A program made the translations under genes and the position numbers. The notes under the pieces are model-generated. The model was not told the origin of the DNA. It did not search any database and worked only from the letters and a program-made list of their open reading frames with translations. From NCBI RefSeq assembly GCF_014636175.1, contig NZ_BMDW01000007.1:124001-188000 (forward strand): 64,000 nt of DNA, in the 5' to 3' direction. This stretch comes from Sphingomonas psychrolutea (GTDB lineage: Bacteria; Pseudomonadota; Alphaproteobacteria; Sphingomonadales; Sphingomonadaceae). Below, piece by piece: positions 26,576-34,949 of this stretch (position 1 is its first letter; every line of letters begins with the position of its first letter).

Positions 26576-27976
26576 ATGCGCTACATCAGCACGCGCGGCT
26601 CCGCGCCGACCCTCGATTTCCGCGACGTCACGCTCGCGGGGCTTGCCTCGGATGGCGGGCTGTACCTTCCCGAAAGCTGGCCGAGCTTCTCGCGCGAGCA
26701 GATCGCGGCGATGCAGGGCCTGTCCTATGTCGACACCGCCGTGGCGGTGATGCTGCCGTTCGTCACGGGGACGCTGACCGAAGCGGAGCTGCGGGGCTTG
26801 TGCACGCAGGCCTATGGCCGCTTCGCGCATGCCGCGGTCGTCCCGCTGGTTCAGCTCGACCAGCAGCATTGGCTGCTGGAGCTGTTCCACGGCCCGACGC
26901 TTGCGTTCAAGGATGTCGCGCTGCAATTGCTTGGTCTGCTGTTCGAGCGCTTCTTGAATGGGAGCAGCCAGCAGGTCACCGTGATCGGCGCAACCTCGGG
27001 CGATACCGGCTCGGCCGCGATCGATGCGCTGGCCGGGCGCGCCGGGGTCGATGTGTTCATGCTCCACCCCAAGGGCCGCGTGTCCGACGTGCAGCGCCGC
27101 CAGATGACCACCGTCATCGCGCCCAACATCCACAATATCGCGCTTGAGGATGCGAGCTTCGACGATTGCCAGGCGTTAGTGAAGGCGATGTTCAACGACG
27201 CGGCTTTCTCCGGCAGTTTTGCGCTGTCGGCGGTGAATTCGATCAACTGGGCGCGGCTGATGGCGCAGATCGTCTATTATTTCTACGCCGCTGTCCGCCT
27301 CGGTGCGCCCGATCGCGCGGTCGCTTTTGCGGTTCCGACCGGGAATTTCGGCGATGTGTTCGCGGGCTATGTCGCGGCGAAGATGGGGCTGCCCATCGCC
27401 AAGCTGATTGTCGCGACCAACGTCAACGACATCCTCCACCGCGCGCTCAGCGTTGGCGACTATTCGCAAGGGACGGTTGTTCCGACGCCCAGCCCTTCGA
27501 TGGACATTCAGGTTTCGAGCAATTTCGAACGTCTCCTGTTCGATCTCGGCGGCCGCGACGGGCACGCACTCGCCGCGCAGATGCACGGGTTCGAGGGGAC
27601 CAAGGCGATGCAATTGACCAACGCCCAACGCGCAGCGGCGAACGCACTGTTCGGCAGCGATCGTATCGATCTCGACGATATGGCGCTGGCGATGCGGTGG
27701 GCCTTTGATTCGTGCGGTCAAACGATCGATCCGCACACCGCGATCGGCCTTTCTGCGGCGCGCCGCGCCGGATTGGGGGCGGATGTGCCGGTGGTGACGC
27801 TCGCCACCGCGCATCCCGCCAAATTCGGCGACGCGGTCGAGCGCGCGACGGGCCAGCGTCCCGCGCTCCCGGCGCGAATCGGTGATCTGTTTGCGCGTGA
27901 GGAACGCTATGCGTCGCTGCCGGGGACGTTCGACGCAGTGACGGCCTATATCGCCGCGCGGGCCGTGGCGCGGTGA
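26576..27976 (+). CDS. thrC: Threonine synthase
   Basis: A 466-residue PLP enzyme that converts O-phosphohomoserine to threonine. The PLP lysine is Lys112 in HGPTLAFKDVALQ. The phosphate-binding region is IGATSGDTGSAAIDAL, and YISTRGSAPTLDFRDV is the usual N-terminus. It lies 11 bp downstream of surf1, so it probably shares the oxidase operon transcript. No clear Shine-Dalgarno precedes the ATG. Its stop overlaps the methyltransferase GTG. Confidence 0.96.
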   Translation: MRYISTRGSAPTLDFRDVTLAGLASDGGLYLPESWPSFSREQIAAMQGLSYVDTAVAVMLPFVTGTLTEAELRGLCTQAYGRFAHAAVVPLVQLDQQHWLLELFHGPTLAFKDVALQLLGLLFERFLNGSSQQVTVIGATSGDTGSAAIDALAGRAGVDVFMLHPKGRVSDVQRRQMTTVIAPNIHNIALEDASFDDCQALVKAMFNDAAFSGSFALSAVNSINWARLMAQIVYYFYAAVRLGAPDRAVAFAVPTGNFGDVFAGYVAAKMGLPIAKLIVATNVNDILHRALSVGDYSQGTVVPTPSPSMDIQVSSNFERLLFDLGGRDGHALAAQMHGFEGTKAMQLTNAQRAAANALFGSDRIDLDDMALAMRWAFDSCGQTIDPHTAIGLSAARRAGLGADVPVVTLATAHPAKFGDAVERATGQRPALPARIGDLFAREERYASLPGTFDAVTAYIAARAVAR

Positions 27977-28839
27977 GCCTGCTGACGCTCATCGCCGAAC
28001 CGTGGCCCGATTACGGCCTGGTCGACTCCGGCCATGGCCGGAAGCTCGAGCGCTACGGCCGCTTCCGGTTCATCCGCCCCGAACCGCAAGCGATGTGGGC
28101 GCCCGCATCGGATAGCTGGGAAGCCGATGGCGATTTCATCGGTGCCTCGGACGAGGAGGGCGGCGGACGCTGGCACCTTTCGCGCGATGTCCCGCGCGGC
28201 GGCTGGCACGTGCGATGGGAAGAGGTACTTCTGCTCGCGCAGAACACGCCGTTCCGGCACCTCGCATTCTTCCCCGACATGGCCCCGCAATGGGAATGGA
28301 TGCGCGCGCAGGTCGCGGAGGGGGATCAGGTGCTCAACCTGTTCGGCTATACCGGCGTCGGGACGCTCGCGCTCGCGGCCAAGGGCGCGGCGATGACGCA
28401 TGTCGACGCGTCGAAGAAATCGATCGAGGCGGGCAAGGCCAATGCCTTCCTGTCTGACATGGCCGATCGTCCGATCCGCTGGATGGTCGACGACGCCGCC
28501 AAATTCGCCGCGCGCGAAGTGCGGCGCGAGAAGCGCTATGACGGGATTTTCCTCGATCCCCCGAAGTTCGGGCGGGGACCCGAGGGCGAAGTGTGGCGGC
28601 TCGAGGAGGGCCTACCGGGCCTGATCGCGGATTGCCGCCGCTTGCTGGATAAGGACAGCAAGTTTCTCGTGCTGACGGTCTATGCGGTGCGCATGTCGGC
28701 GCTTGCGATCGGAGAAGTGGTGCGGCAGGCGCTGGCTGATCTCGGCGGTACGGTCGAAGTCGGGGAAATGGCGGTGCGCGAGGAAGCACGCGGGTTGTTG
28801 CTACCGACCGCGATCTTTGCGCGCTGGTCGCGGGGGTAG
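27973..28839 (+). CDS. Class I SAM-dependent methyltransferase (RlmI/PF10672-like)
   Basis: A 288-residue methyltransferase. SAM-binding motif I is VLNLFGYTGVGTLALAAKG (about 114-132), followed by THVDASKKSIEAGKAN (motif II, about 136-151) and the catalytic IFLDPPKFGRG (about 191-201). The DPPKF motif is typical of the RlmI/RlmL type 23S rRNA cytosine or guanine methyltransferases. The usual PUA domain of RlmI is absent, so the substrate is uncertain. GTGA overlap with thrC. Confidence 0.85.
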   Translation: MSLLTLIAEPWPDYGLVDSGHGRKLERYGRFRFIRPEPQAMWAPASDSWEADGDFIGASDEEGGGRWHLSRDVPRGGWHVRWEEVLLLAQNTPFRHLAFFPDMAPQWEWMRAQVAEGDQVLNLFGYTGVGTLALAAKGAAMTHVDASKKSIEAGKANAFLSDMADRPIRWMVDDAAKFAAREVRREKRYDGIFLDPPKFGRGPEGEVWRLEEGLPGLIADCRRLLDKDSKFLVLTVYAVRMSALAIGEVVRQALADLGGTVEVGEMAVREEARGLLLPTAIFARWSRG

Positions 28840-28849
28840 AAGAACCCGT

Positions 28850-29485
28850 TTACTCCATGCCGGCCCGCATCGCCGCGCCCGCCACGAATGGCGCCCCCGC
28901 CAGCAGCAACAGGCTGACCGCGCCGAGCAATTTGACCGCACCCATGCCGCCGTCGAGCGACCCCGCGCCGAAAATCAGCAGCGGGACGGCGAGCGGCAGC
29001 ATCACCAGCCCCGCGACCGATCCCGCCCCGCGCAAGCCCGTTACCAGCGCGGATGTCGCCACCGCGAGCGCCGCCAGCCCCGGCGTGCCGATCAGCAACC
29101 CCAGTTCGACCGCGCCCAGCGTCCGCGCGTCGAGTCCGAGCAACCCGGCCGCGACCACCGCCGCCAGCATCAAAGGCGGCCCGAACCCCAGCCAGTGCGC
29201 GACGATCTTCGCTGCCGCGACGCTCGGCATCGACAGGCCGCGCACCGCGAGCTGATCGAGCACGCCACTGTCCATGTCCGGACCAATCAGGCGCTCGACC
29301 GGCATCAGCGCCGCGAGCAACGCCGCCGCCCAGATCACCCCGCCGCCGATCCGCGCGAGCAGGGCGGTATCCGGGCCGACCGCGAAGGGGAACAGGATCG
29401 TCACCAGCAGGAAGAAAGCGAGTGCGTTGGCAACCCCGCCGCTCGCCCAGGCGATCCGCACGTCGCGCGCGATCAGGGTCAGCAT
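28850..29485 (-). CDS. ccmB: Haem exporter protein CcmB
   Basis: A 211-residue membrane protein with six hydrophobic spans, the permease half of the CcmAB ABC complex in cytochrome c maturation (System I). Recognisable stretches are LFPFAVGPD, GVIWAAALLAALMPVERL and LLIGTPGLAALAVATSALVTGLR. It overlaps ccmA by 7 bp. It ends 10 bp from the convergent methyltransferase stop. The other ccm genes are not beside it. Confidence 0.92.
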   Translation of the reverse strand: MLTLIARDVRIAWASGGVANALAFFLLVTILFPFAVGPDTALLARIGGGVIWAAALLAALMPVERLIGPDMDSGVLDQLAVRGLSMPSVAAAKIVAHWLGFGPPLMLAAVVAAGLLGLDARTLGAVELGLLIGTPGLAALAVATSALVTGLRGAGSVAGLVMLPLAVPLLIFGAGSLDGGMGAVKLLGAVSLLLLAGAPFVAGAAMRAGME

Positions 29486-30072
29486 GATGGATCCCCGAGT
29501 ATAACCTCCACCGCGTCCGGCAGCGCGATCGGTGTGTGCGTCGCGACCAGCACCGTGCCGCCGCCCGCGCGGTGTTCGGCGATCAGCCGCTCGAGCATCG
29601 CGACGCTCGCCACGTCGAGCCCGTTGGCGGGTTCGTCGAGCAACCACACCGGCGCTCCGCTCGCGACCACGCGCGCGAGCGCGGCGCGGCGGCGCTGCCC
29701 GGTCGAGAGCAAGCGCACCGGCACTTCGGCGATGTGCGCCAGGCCGACTGCATCCAACGCCCGCGGCACCCGCTCGCGCGGATCGGGTTCGGCATCGAGC
29801 GTGGCCCAAAAGCCGAGCGCATTGAACAGCCGCAACCCCGGATCGAGCGCCGCTGCCTCGGCCAGCAGCGCCCGGATCGGCAACCCGACCACCTCCCCGG
29901 CGGCTGGCCGAAGCAATCCTGCGGCGACCCGGATCAAACTCGACTTGCCCACCCCGTTCGGCCCCGACACCAGCGCCGCGCCGCCGCCGGCAATCGCGAA
30001 CGACAGCCCCTCGAACAAGGTCCGTCCCCCACGGACGCAAGTCACGTCGCGAAACGCCAGCGCGTCGCTCAC
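29479..30072 (-). CDS. ccmA: Haem exporter ATP-binding protein CcmA
   Basis: A 197-residue ABC ATPase. Walker A is GPNGVGKSSLIR (about 37-48). The signature is LLSTGQRRRAALARV (about 120-134). Walker B is PVWLLDEPANGLD (about 140-152), followed by an H-loop in VATHTPI. With CcmB it drives release of holo-CcmE during cytochrome c maturation. It sits between a small metallopeptidase gene (4-bp overlap) and ccmB (7-bp overlap). Confidence 0.92.
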   Translation of the reverse strand: MSDALAFRDVTCVRGGRTLFEGLSFAIAGGGAALVSGPNGVGKSSLIRVAAGLLRPAAGEVVGLPIRALLAEAAALDPGLRLFNALGFWATLDAEPDPRERVPRALDAVGLAHIAEVPVRLLSTGQRRRAALARVVASGAPVWLLDEPANGLDVASVAMLERLIAEHRAGGGTVLVATHTPIALPDAVEVILGDPSC

Positions 30073-30473
30073 CGCTCGGCGCTCGCTTCGAGCGCGTGCA
30101 TATCGGCGTCCGACAGCCCGAAATGGTGGCCGATCTCGTGGATCGTGACATGCGCGACCAGTGCGGTCAGGCCCACCGCGCTATCGACCCATTCGTCGAG
30201 GATCGCGCGGCGATACAGATGGATGCGGTCGGGCGGCGCGCCTGAATCCATCGACGATTTCTCGCCCACCGGTCGGCCATGATAGACCCCGCTCAGCTCG
30301 AACGGATCCGCGATGCCCAGCGCATCGAGCGTCTCGTCATCGGCGAAATCCTCGACGATCAGCACGACATCATCCAGATGCGCGCGGAATGCGTCCGGCA
30401 GCCCCGCGATCGTCGCCCGCGCGATCGCTTCGATCTCGTCGGCAGTCGGCGGGAGTTGATCGGGCGGCACCAT
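30069..30473 (-). CDS. Small zincin-like metallopeptidase (PF06262 family)
   Basis: A 134-residue protein with one zincin motif, [11 protein letters not shown] (about 113-123), where His, His and the later Asp can bind Zn and Glu is the catalytic base. [11 protein letters not shown] and [15 protein letters not shown] are also family-like. No signal peptide, so it is cytoplasmic. Its stop overlaps the ccmA start (4 bp), so it heads a short operon with ccmAB. The substrate is unknown. Confidence 0.88.
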   Translation of the reverse strand: MVPPDQLPPTADEIEAIARATIAGLPDAFRAHLDDVVLIVEDFADDETLDALGIADPFELSGVYHGRPVGEKSSMDSGAPPDRIHLYRRAILDEWVDSAVGLTALVAHVTIHEIGHHFGLSDADMHALEASAER

Positions 30474-30523
30474 CCGCTAAGCCTTACGGCCAAGGCGCGC
30501 GGTGCGCCAGCAGGAGAGCTTGT

Positions 30524-30817
30524 GTGACCGTGGAACCGCTGAACGACGAAGACCGCGCCGAGGCACTCGATACGCTCGACGAATGGGATTTTGACGAAGC
30601 GCGCGATGCGATCACGCGGACCTTCACCTTCGCCGATTTCAGTGAAGCGTTCGGTTTCATGGCGCGCGTCGCTTTGCTCGCCGAAAAGGCCGATCATCAC
30701 CCCGAATGGTCGAACGTGTGGAACCGCGTCGACATCGCGCTGACCACGCACGATGCCGGCGGCCTGTCGCACAAGGACGTGGCGCTGGCTGAGGCGATCG
30801 ACGCTCTGGTCGGCTAA
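30524..30817 (+). CDS. phhB: 4a-hydroxytetrahydrobiopterin dehydratase (pterin carbinolamine dehydratase)
   Basis: A 97-residue PCD. The active-site pattern is [30 protein letters not shown] in pieces, with KADHHPEW (about 56-63) as the family signature. It dehydrates 4a-hydroxytetrahydropterin to recycle the cofactor of phenylalanine hydroxylase. The GTG at 30524 has a good AGGAGAG Shine-Dalgarno 5 bases before it. No phenylalanine hydroxylase gene is in the window. Confidence 0.93.
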   Translation: MTVEPLNDEDRAEALDTLDEWDFDEARDAITRTFTFADFSEAFGFMARVALLAEKADHHPEWSNVWNRVDIALTTHDAGGLSHKDVALAEAIDALVG

Positions 30818-30818
30818 A

Positions 30819-30848
30819 ATCGTGTTCCTGCTTGCGCAGGAGCACGAT
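30819..30848. terminator. Hairpin between convergent phhB and SDR genes
   Basis: ATCGTGTTCCTGC-ttgc-GCAGGAGCACGAT has 13-bp arms with one G-T type mismatch. On the minus strand it is followed by ATTTTA, a weak T-run. It begins one base past the phhB stop and ends three bases before the SDR stop. It probably serves both genes. Confidence 0.6.
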
Positions 30849-30851
30849 CGT

Positions 30852-31649
30852 TCAGTTGGCCTCGGCAATCCCGCGCCGCATCATCTTGCGCAGACGGCCG
30901 GGCATCCAGCGTGCGGCAAAGGCCATGCGGTCGGCGGTCTTGCCGACATAGGTGTGGACCTTGTCGCCGTGCACCGCGTCCCACGCAGCTTGCGCGACGG
31001 CATCGACTCCGGTCAGTTCGAGCCCGGCGTTGGTGACGACTTGCTTGATCGAATAGTTGGAATTGCCCGCCGGGGTCGCAAGGAGCGGCGTGTCGATGAA
31101 GCTCGGCACAAGATCGCGCACCTTGACGCCTGCACCATACCATTCGCCGTCGAGCGCCTCGCTCAACGAGCGCACGCCGAATTTGGTCGCCGAATAGACC
31201 GACAGGCCCGACGACCCGTAAATCGCCGAGGCGGATGCGGTATTGAGCAGGCACGATCCTGGCGTCGTCGACAGATAGGCATACCCAATCTTCGCGCCGT
31301 TAAGCACGCCGACCAGATTGATCGCGACGACGCGGTCGAGATCGTCGAAGCTCATCTCGATCAGCGGTCCGCCGGTACCGATCCCGGCATTGTTGAACAA
31401 AACGTCGAGCCGCCCGCCGGTGGTGGCGGTAAAGGCGTCGAGGTTGGCGACCCACGCGTCGCGGTCGCGCACGTCCATCGTATAGGTCGTCGCCATGCCG
31501 GCGGGGAGCATCGCCGCGGTTTCGGTCAATCCCTTGGCATTGACGTCGGCCAAGCCGACGCGCCAGCCCTTGGCGGCGAACAGCTTCGCAGTCGCCTGAC
31601 CGATGCCCGATCCGCCGCCGGTGATGAAGATCGCTTTTTGCTCATTCAT
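30852..31649 (-). CDS. Short-chain dehydrogenase/reductase
   Basis: A 265-residue classical SDR. The coenzyme motif is TGGGSGIG (about 10-17), the structural motif is NNAGIG (about 86-91), and the catalytic triad region is Ser in LNTASASAIYGSSGLSVYSATKFG, with Tyr-x3-Lys as YSATK (about 151-155). The second-strand DVNAKG near 36 suggests NAD preference. The ATG at 31649 has AGGGGT upstream. Substrate unknown. It is divergent from the ABC transporter genes. Confidence 0.88.
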   Translation of the reverse strand: MNEQKAIFITGGGSGIGQATAKLFAAKGWRVGLADVNAKGLTETAAMLPAGMATTYTMDVRDRDAWVANLDAFTATTGGRLDVLFNNAGIGTGGPLIEMSFDDLDRVVAINLVGVLNGAKIGYAYLSTTPGSCLLNTASASAIYGSSGLSVYSATKFGVRSLSEALDGEWYGAGVKVRDLVPSFIDTPLLATPAGNSNYSIKQVVTNAGLELTGVDAVAQAAWDAVHGDKVHTYVGKTADRMAFAARWMPGRLRKMMRRGIAEAN

Positions 31650-31699
31650 GTCGCTAACCCCTTTGACGCGTGCGGTACCGTGCCCCACTGTCGCCGTCG

Positions 31700-32476
31700 A
31701 TGCTACCATCGCACGACATTGGCCCGGCGGTCACCTTCGACGGCGTTACGAAACGCTATGGCGGCGGCGTAATAGCCGTTGACGGAGTTACGGTAGCGAT
31801 TGCCGGTGGCAGTTTCGTGGCGCTGGTCGGCTCGTCGGGTTCGGGCAAATCGACGCTGCTGAAGATGATCAACCGCCTGATCGAACCGAGCGAAGGCGTG
31901 GTGCGGATCGGCGCGGAGGCGGTGTCGGCGGCTACCCCCTACGCGCTGCGCCGCCGGATCGGCTATGTCTTTCAGAACATCGGCCTGTTCCCGCACATGA
32001 CCGTCGCCGAGAACATCGCAATCGGTCTGCGATTGGCGGGCGAGAAGGCACGACAGCCCCGCGTTACCGAATTGCTCGATCTGGTCGATCTGCCGCAGGC
32101 GTTCGCTGCGCGGATGCCCGATGCGCTGTCCGGCGGGCAGCGCCAGCGGGTCGGCGTTGCCCGCGCGCTTGCCACCGCGCCGGGACTGCTGCTGCTCGAT
32201 GAACCGTTCGGCGCGCTCGATCCGGTCACGCGCGACCAACTCGGCACCGCGATTCGCGCGCTCCACGACCAGCTCGGCCTCACCACGATCATGGTGACGC
32301 ACGACATGGCCGAGGCGCTGATCCTCGCCGATCGCGTGCTGGTGATGGATTGCGGCCAAATCGTCGCCGATGCGACCCCGAAGGCCTTGCTCGCGGGCGA
32401 GGGCGGCGCGGTCGCCGATGCACTGGTCGCAGTGCCACGCGAGCAAGCGCGGCGGATGCGCGAGCTGGCGGGATGA
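31700..32476 (+). CDS. Osmoprotectant-type ABC transporter ATP-binding protein (ProV/OsmV-like)
   Basis: A 258-residue ABC ATPase. Walker A is VGSSGSGKSTLLKMINRL (about 43-60). The signature is DALSGGQRQRVGVARAL. Walker B is LLLLDEPFGALDP, and THDMAEAL is the H-loop. KMINRL and LIEPSEG after Walker A are typical of glycine betaine/choline/proline importers. No C-terminal CBS domains are present. ATG at 31700 was chosen over a GTG at 31670. Its stop overlaps the permease start. Confidence 0.9.
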   Translation: MLPSHDIGPAVTFDGVTKRYGGGVIAVDGVTVAIAGGSFVALVGSSGSGKSTLLKMINRLIEPSEGVVRIGAEAVSAATPYALRRRIGYVFQNIGLFPHMTVAENIAIGLRLAGEKARQPRVTELLDLVDLPQAFAARMPDALSGGQRQRVGVARALATAPGLLLLDEPFGALDPVTRDQLGTAIRALHDQLGLTTIMVTHDMAEALILADRVLVMDCGQIVADATPKALLAGEGGAVADALVAVPREQARRMRELAG

Positions 32477-34011
32477 GCGGCAGCCCGTTCCTCGAAGCGA
32501 TGACGCGTGTGCCCGATCTGCTCGCGGCGCATCTGTTGCTGGCGGCGTCGGCGTTGATCTTGGGGCTGATCATCAGCCTGCCGCTGGCGATCTGGTCGGC
32601 GCGGCGGCCTGGGGTGGCGCGCGTCGCGCTCGGTTTCGCAAGTCTTGTCCAGACGATCCCGAGCCTCGCGCTGCTCGCGCTCTTCTATCCGCTGCTGCTG
32701 TTCCTGTCGGGTCTGGTTGGCGGCGGCATTCCGGCGCTCGGTTTCCTGCCGTCGCTGCTCGCGCTGACGCTCTATGCGCTGCTGCCGATCCTGCGCAACG
32801 GCGTGACCGGCCTCACCGGGCTCGATCCGGCGGTGATCGAGGCGGCGGATGGTGTCGGCATGACCGCGTGGCAGAAATTGCGGCTGGTCGAGGCCCCGCT
32901 CGTCGCGCCGGTGCTGATGGCGGGCATCCGCACCGCGGCGGTGTGGACGATCGGCGCGGCGACGCTCTCCACCACCGTCGGCCAGCCGAGCCTTGGCGAC
33001 ATGATCTTCGCCGGACTCCAGACGCAGAATTGGGCGCTGGTCCTCGCCGGGTGCCTCAGTGCAGCGGCGCTGGCGCTCGCAGTCGATGCGTTGCTCGGCG
33101 TGATCGAGCATGGCATCGCCGCACGCAAGCGGATGCGCGCGTTTGTCGCGGCCGGTGTCCTGCTCGTCGGCGTGCTGGTCGCGCTGGCCCCCGCGCTGCC
33201 GCGCTCGGACGAGACGATCACCGTCGGCGCGAAAGGCTTTGGCGAGCAATATATCCTCGCGCGGCTGATTGGGCATCGGCTCGAACGTGCCGGCTATCAT
33301 GTGCAATATCGCGAGGGGCTCGGGTCGGTAGTGGTGTTCGGTGCGCTCAAATCGGGCGCGATCGACGTTTATGTCGATTATTCAGGCACAATCTGGACCA
33401 ACGAGATGCAGCGCAGCGACATCCCGGCGCGGCCCGCGATGGTCGCGGCGATCGGCGCGTGGACCCAGAAAACGTCGGGCGTCCGGCTGCTCGGCGCGCT
33501 GGGGTTCGAAAATGCCTATGCCTTTGCGATGCGCGGGGCGGATGCCAAGGCGAAGGGTATCGGCTCGCTCGACGATCTCGTCTCGGCGGCACCGCGGCTG
33601 AAATTGGGCTCCGACCTCGAATTTCTCGAACGGCCCGAATGGGCGGCGATCAAGCGCGCTTATCCGCTCAACTTCGCCGCCGCCAATGCCTATAATCCGA
33701 CCTTTATGTATCGCGCACTCGAAAGCGGGCAGGCCGATGTGATTTCGGCTTTCTCGTCCGACGGGCGGATCGCCGCGCAGCATCTGACGGTGCTCACCGA
33801 CCCGCGCGGCGCAATCCCCGGCTATGACGCGATCCTGATGGTCGCGCCGGGGCGGGCCAAGGACGCCAAGCTGATCGCGGCGCTGCAGCCGCTGGTCGGG
33901 CGGATCCCGGTCGATGCGATGCGCGCAGCGAATTACCGCGTCGACCGCGACGATGAGAAGGATTCGCCCGAGGCGGCGGCGCGCTGGCTGGAGAAGAAGG
34001 TGGGATTGTAA
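32473..34011 (+). CDS. Fused ABC permease and substrate-binding protein (ProW-ProX/OpuB-OpuC type)
   Basis: A 512-residue two-domain importer subunit. Residues 1-230 form the permease with the EAA-like loop IEAADGVGMTAWQKLRLVEAPL (in pieces, about 119-140) and GAATLSTTVGQPSLGD. A span near 222-243 leads to a periplasmic OpuAC-type binding domain starting ETITVGAKGFGEQYILARL (about 248-266), with YREGLGS, VDYSGTIW and NPTFMYRALESGQADVISAFSSDGRI in pieces. The fold family binds quaternary amines such as glycine betaine, choline or carnitine. Tethering the binding protein to the permease is known in OpuA and related systems. Partner ATPase overlaps by 4 bp. Confidence 0.9.
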   Translation: MSGSPFLEAMTRVPDLLAAHLLLAASALILGLIISLPLAIWSARRPGVARVALGFASLVQTIPSLALLALFYPLLLFLSGLVGGGIPALGFLPSLLALTLYALLPILRNGVTGLTGLDPAVIEAADGVGMTAWQKLRLVEAPLVAPVLMAGIRTAAVWTIGAATLSTTVGQPSLGDMIFAGLQTQNWALVLAGCLSAAALALAVDALLGVIEHGIAARKRMRAFVAAGVLLVGVLVALAPALPRSDETITVGAKGFGEQYILARLIGHRLERAGYHVQYREGLGSVVVFGALKSGAIDVYVDYSGTIWTNEMQRSDIPARPAMVAAIGAWTQKTSGVRLLGALGFENAYAFAMRGADAKAKGIGSLDDLVSAAPRLKLGSDLEFLERPEWAAIKRAYPLNFAAANAYNPTFMYRALESGQADVISAFSSDGRIAAQHLTVLTDPRGAIPGYDAILMVAPGRAKDAKLIAALQPLVGRIPVDAMRAANYRVDRDDEKDSPEAAARWLEKKVGL

Positions 34012-34031
34012 ATCGAGCGATATCTCTTGCA

Positions 34032-34135
34032 CCACCCCGGCGAAGGCCGGGGCCCAGTCGCGCTGCCCTGATTGGCGCGCGTAGCATCAGATTACGTCGG
34101 CCATCGCAACTGGGCCCCGGCCTTCGCCGGGGTGG
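34032..34135. repeat. Family III inverted repeat, copy b
   Basis: Perfect 27-bp arms, CCACCCCGGCGAAGGCCGGG... at 34032-34058 and its reverse complement at 34109-34135, enclose a 50-bp unique centre. It lies between the convergent ABC and ubiG genes and may terminate both. Related copies are at 6842-6936 and 60483-60578. Confidence 0.85.
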
Positions 34136-34146
34136 AAGTCGGCGTT

Positions 34147-34887
34147 TTAGCCCCGCACCGCCGTCACGAAATAATCGAGCTTGGTATCGTCGCTCAGCAC
34201 GAAGCCCTTTGCGACCGAAAACCCCAGACCGCGCACATCGACCACGCGCAAGCCTGCGCCCTCAACCAACGCCGTCAGCGCATCGGGCGTCAGGAACTTG
34301 TCCCAATCATGCGTCCCGCGCGGGATTTGGCCGAGCCCTTCGCCGACCGTGATCAGCGCGAGGCGCGAAAGTGCGGTGCGGTTCGGGGTAGAGAGCAATA
34401 GCAATCCGCCGGGTGCGAGCGCTCCAGCAAGGCCTGCAATAAACGCGGCAGGATCGGTGACATGCTCGATCACTTCCATGCTGGTGACGAGATCGAAGGT
34501 CTCGCCCCCCAACCCTTCGACGCTGCCGGTACGATAGTCGATCGCCAACCCCGATTGCACCGCATGCGCCTGCGCCACCGCGACATTCTCCGCCGCCGCA
34601 TCCAAACCGGTCACCGCCGCCCCCAACCGCGCGAGCGGCTCGCACAGCAATCCGGCGCCACACCCGACATCGAGCGCGCGCTTGCCCGCCAGCGGCGTGA
34701 AGCCCGCCTCGTCGCCATGCCAGTGCGCGTCGATCCGCTCGCGCAGATAGCGCAGCCGCACCGGGTTGAGCCGGTGGAGCATCGCGGAAGATCCCTTCGG
34801 GTCCCACCACTCCGCCGCCATAGCGCCGAAATGCGCGGCCTCACCCGCGTCTATGGTGGTTGCGGTTGTTACGGTTGCGCTTGTCAT
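34147..34887 (-). CDS. ubiG: Ubiquinone biosynthesis O-methyltransferase
   Basis: A 246-residue class I methyltransferase. Motif I is ALDVGCGAGLLCEPLARLGA (about 71-90), post-I is TGLDAAAENV, and motif III is APGGLLLLSTPNRTALSRL. The N-terminal region HFGAMAAEWWDPKGSSAMLHRLNPVR (in pieces, about 19-44) and HDWDKFLTPDAL are UbiG-specific. It performs both O-methylations of ubiquinone synthesis. Divergent from lysC with 62 bp between starts. Confidence 0.95.
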   Translation of the reverse strand: MTSATVTTATTIDAGEAAHFGAMAAEWWDPKGSSAMLHRLNPVRLRYLRERIDAHWHGDEAGFTPLAGKRALDVGCGAGLLCEPLARLGAAVTGLDAAAENVAVAQAHAVQSGLAIDYRTGSVEGLGGETFDLVTSMEVIEHVTDPAAFIAGLAGALAPGGLLLLSTPNRTALSRLALITVGEGLGQIPRGTHDWDKFLTPDALTALVEGAGLRVVDVRGLGFSVAKGFVLSDDTKLDYFVTAVRG

Positions 34888-34949
34888 GCGCGCTTTCTAT
34901 CAGGGCCGCCCCAAGACCCCAAGGCCTCCCTAAGGATTTCTGGCACCCG

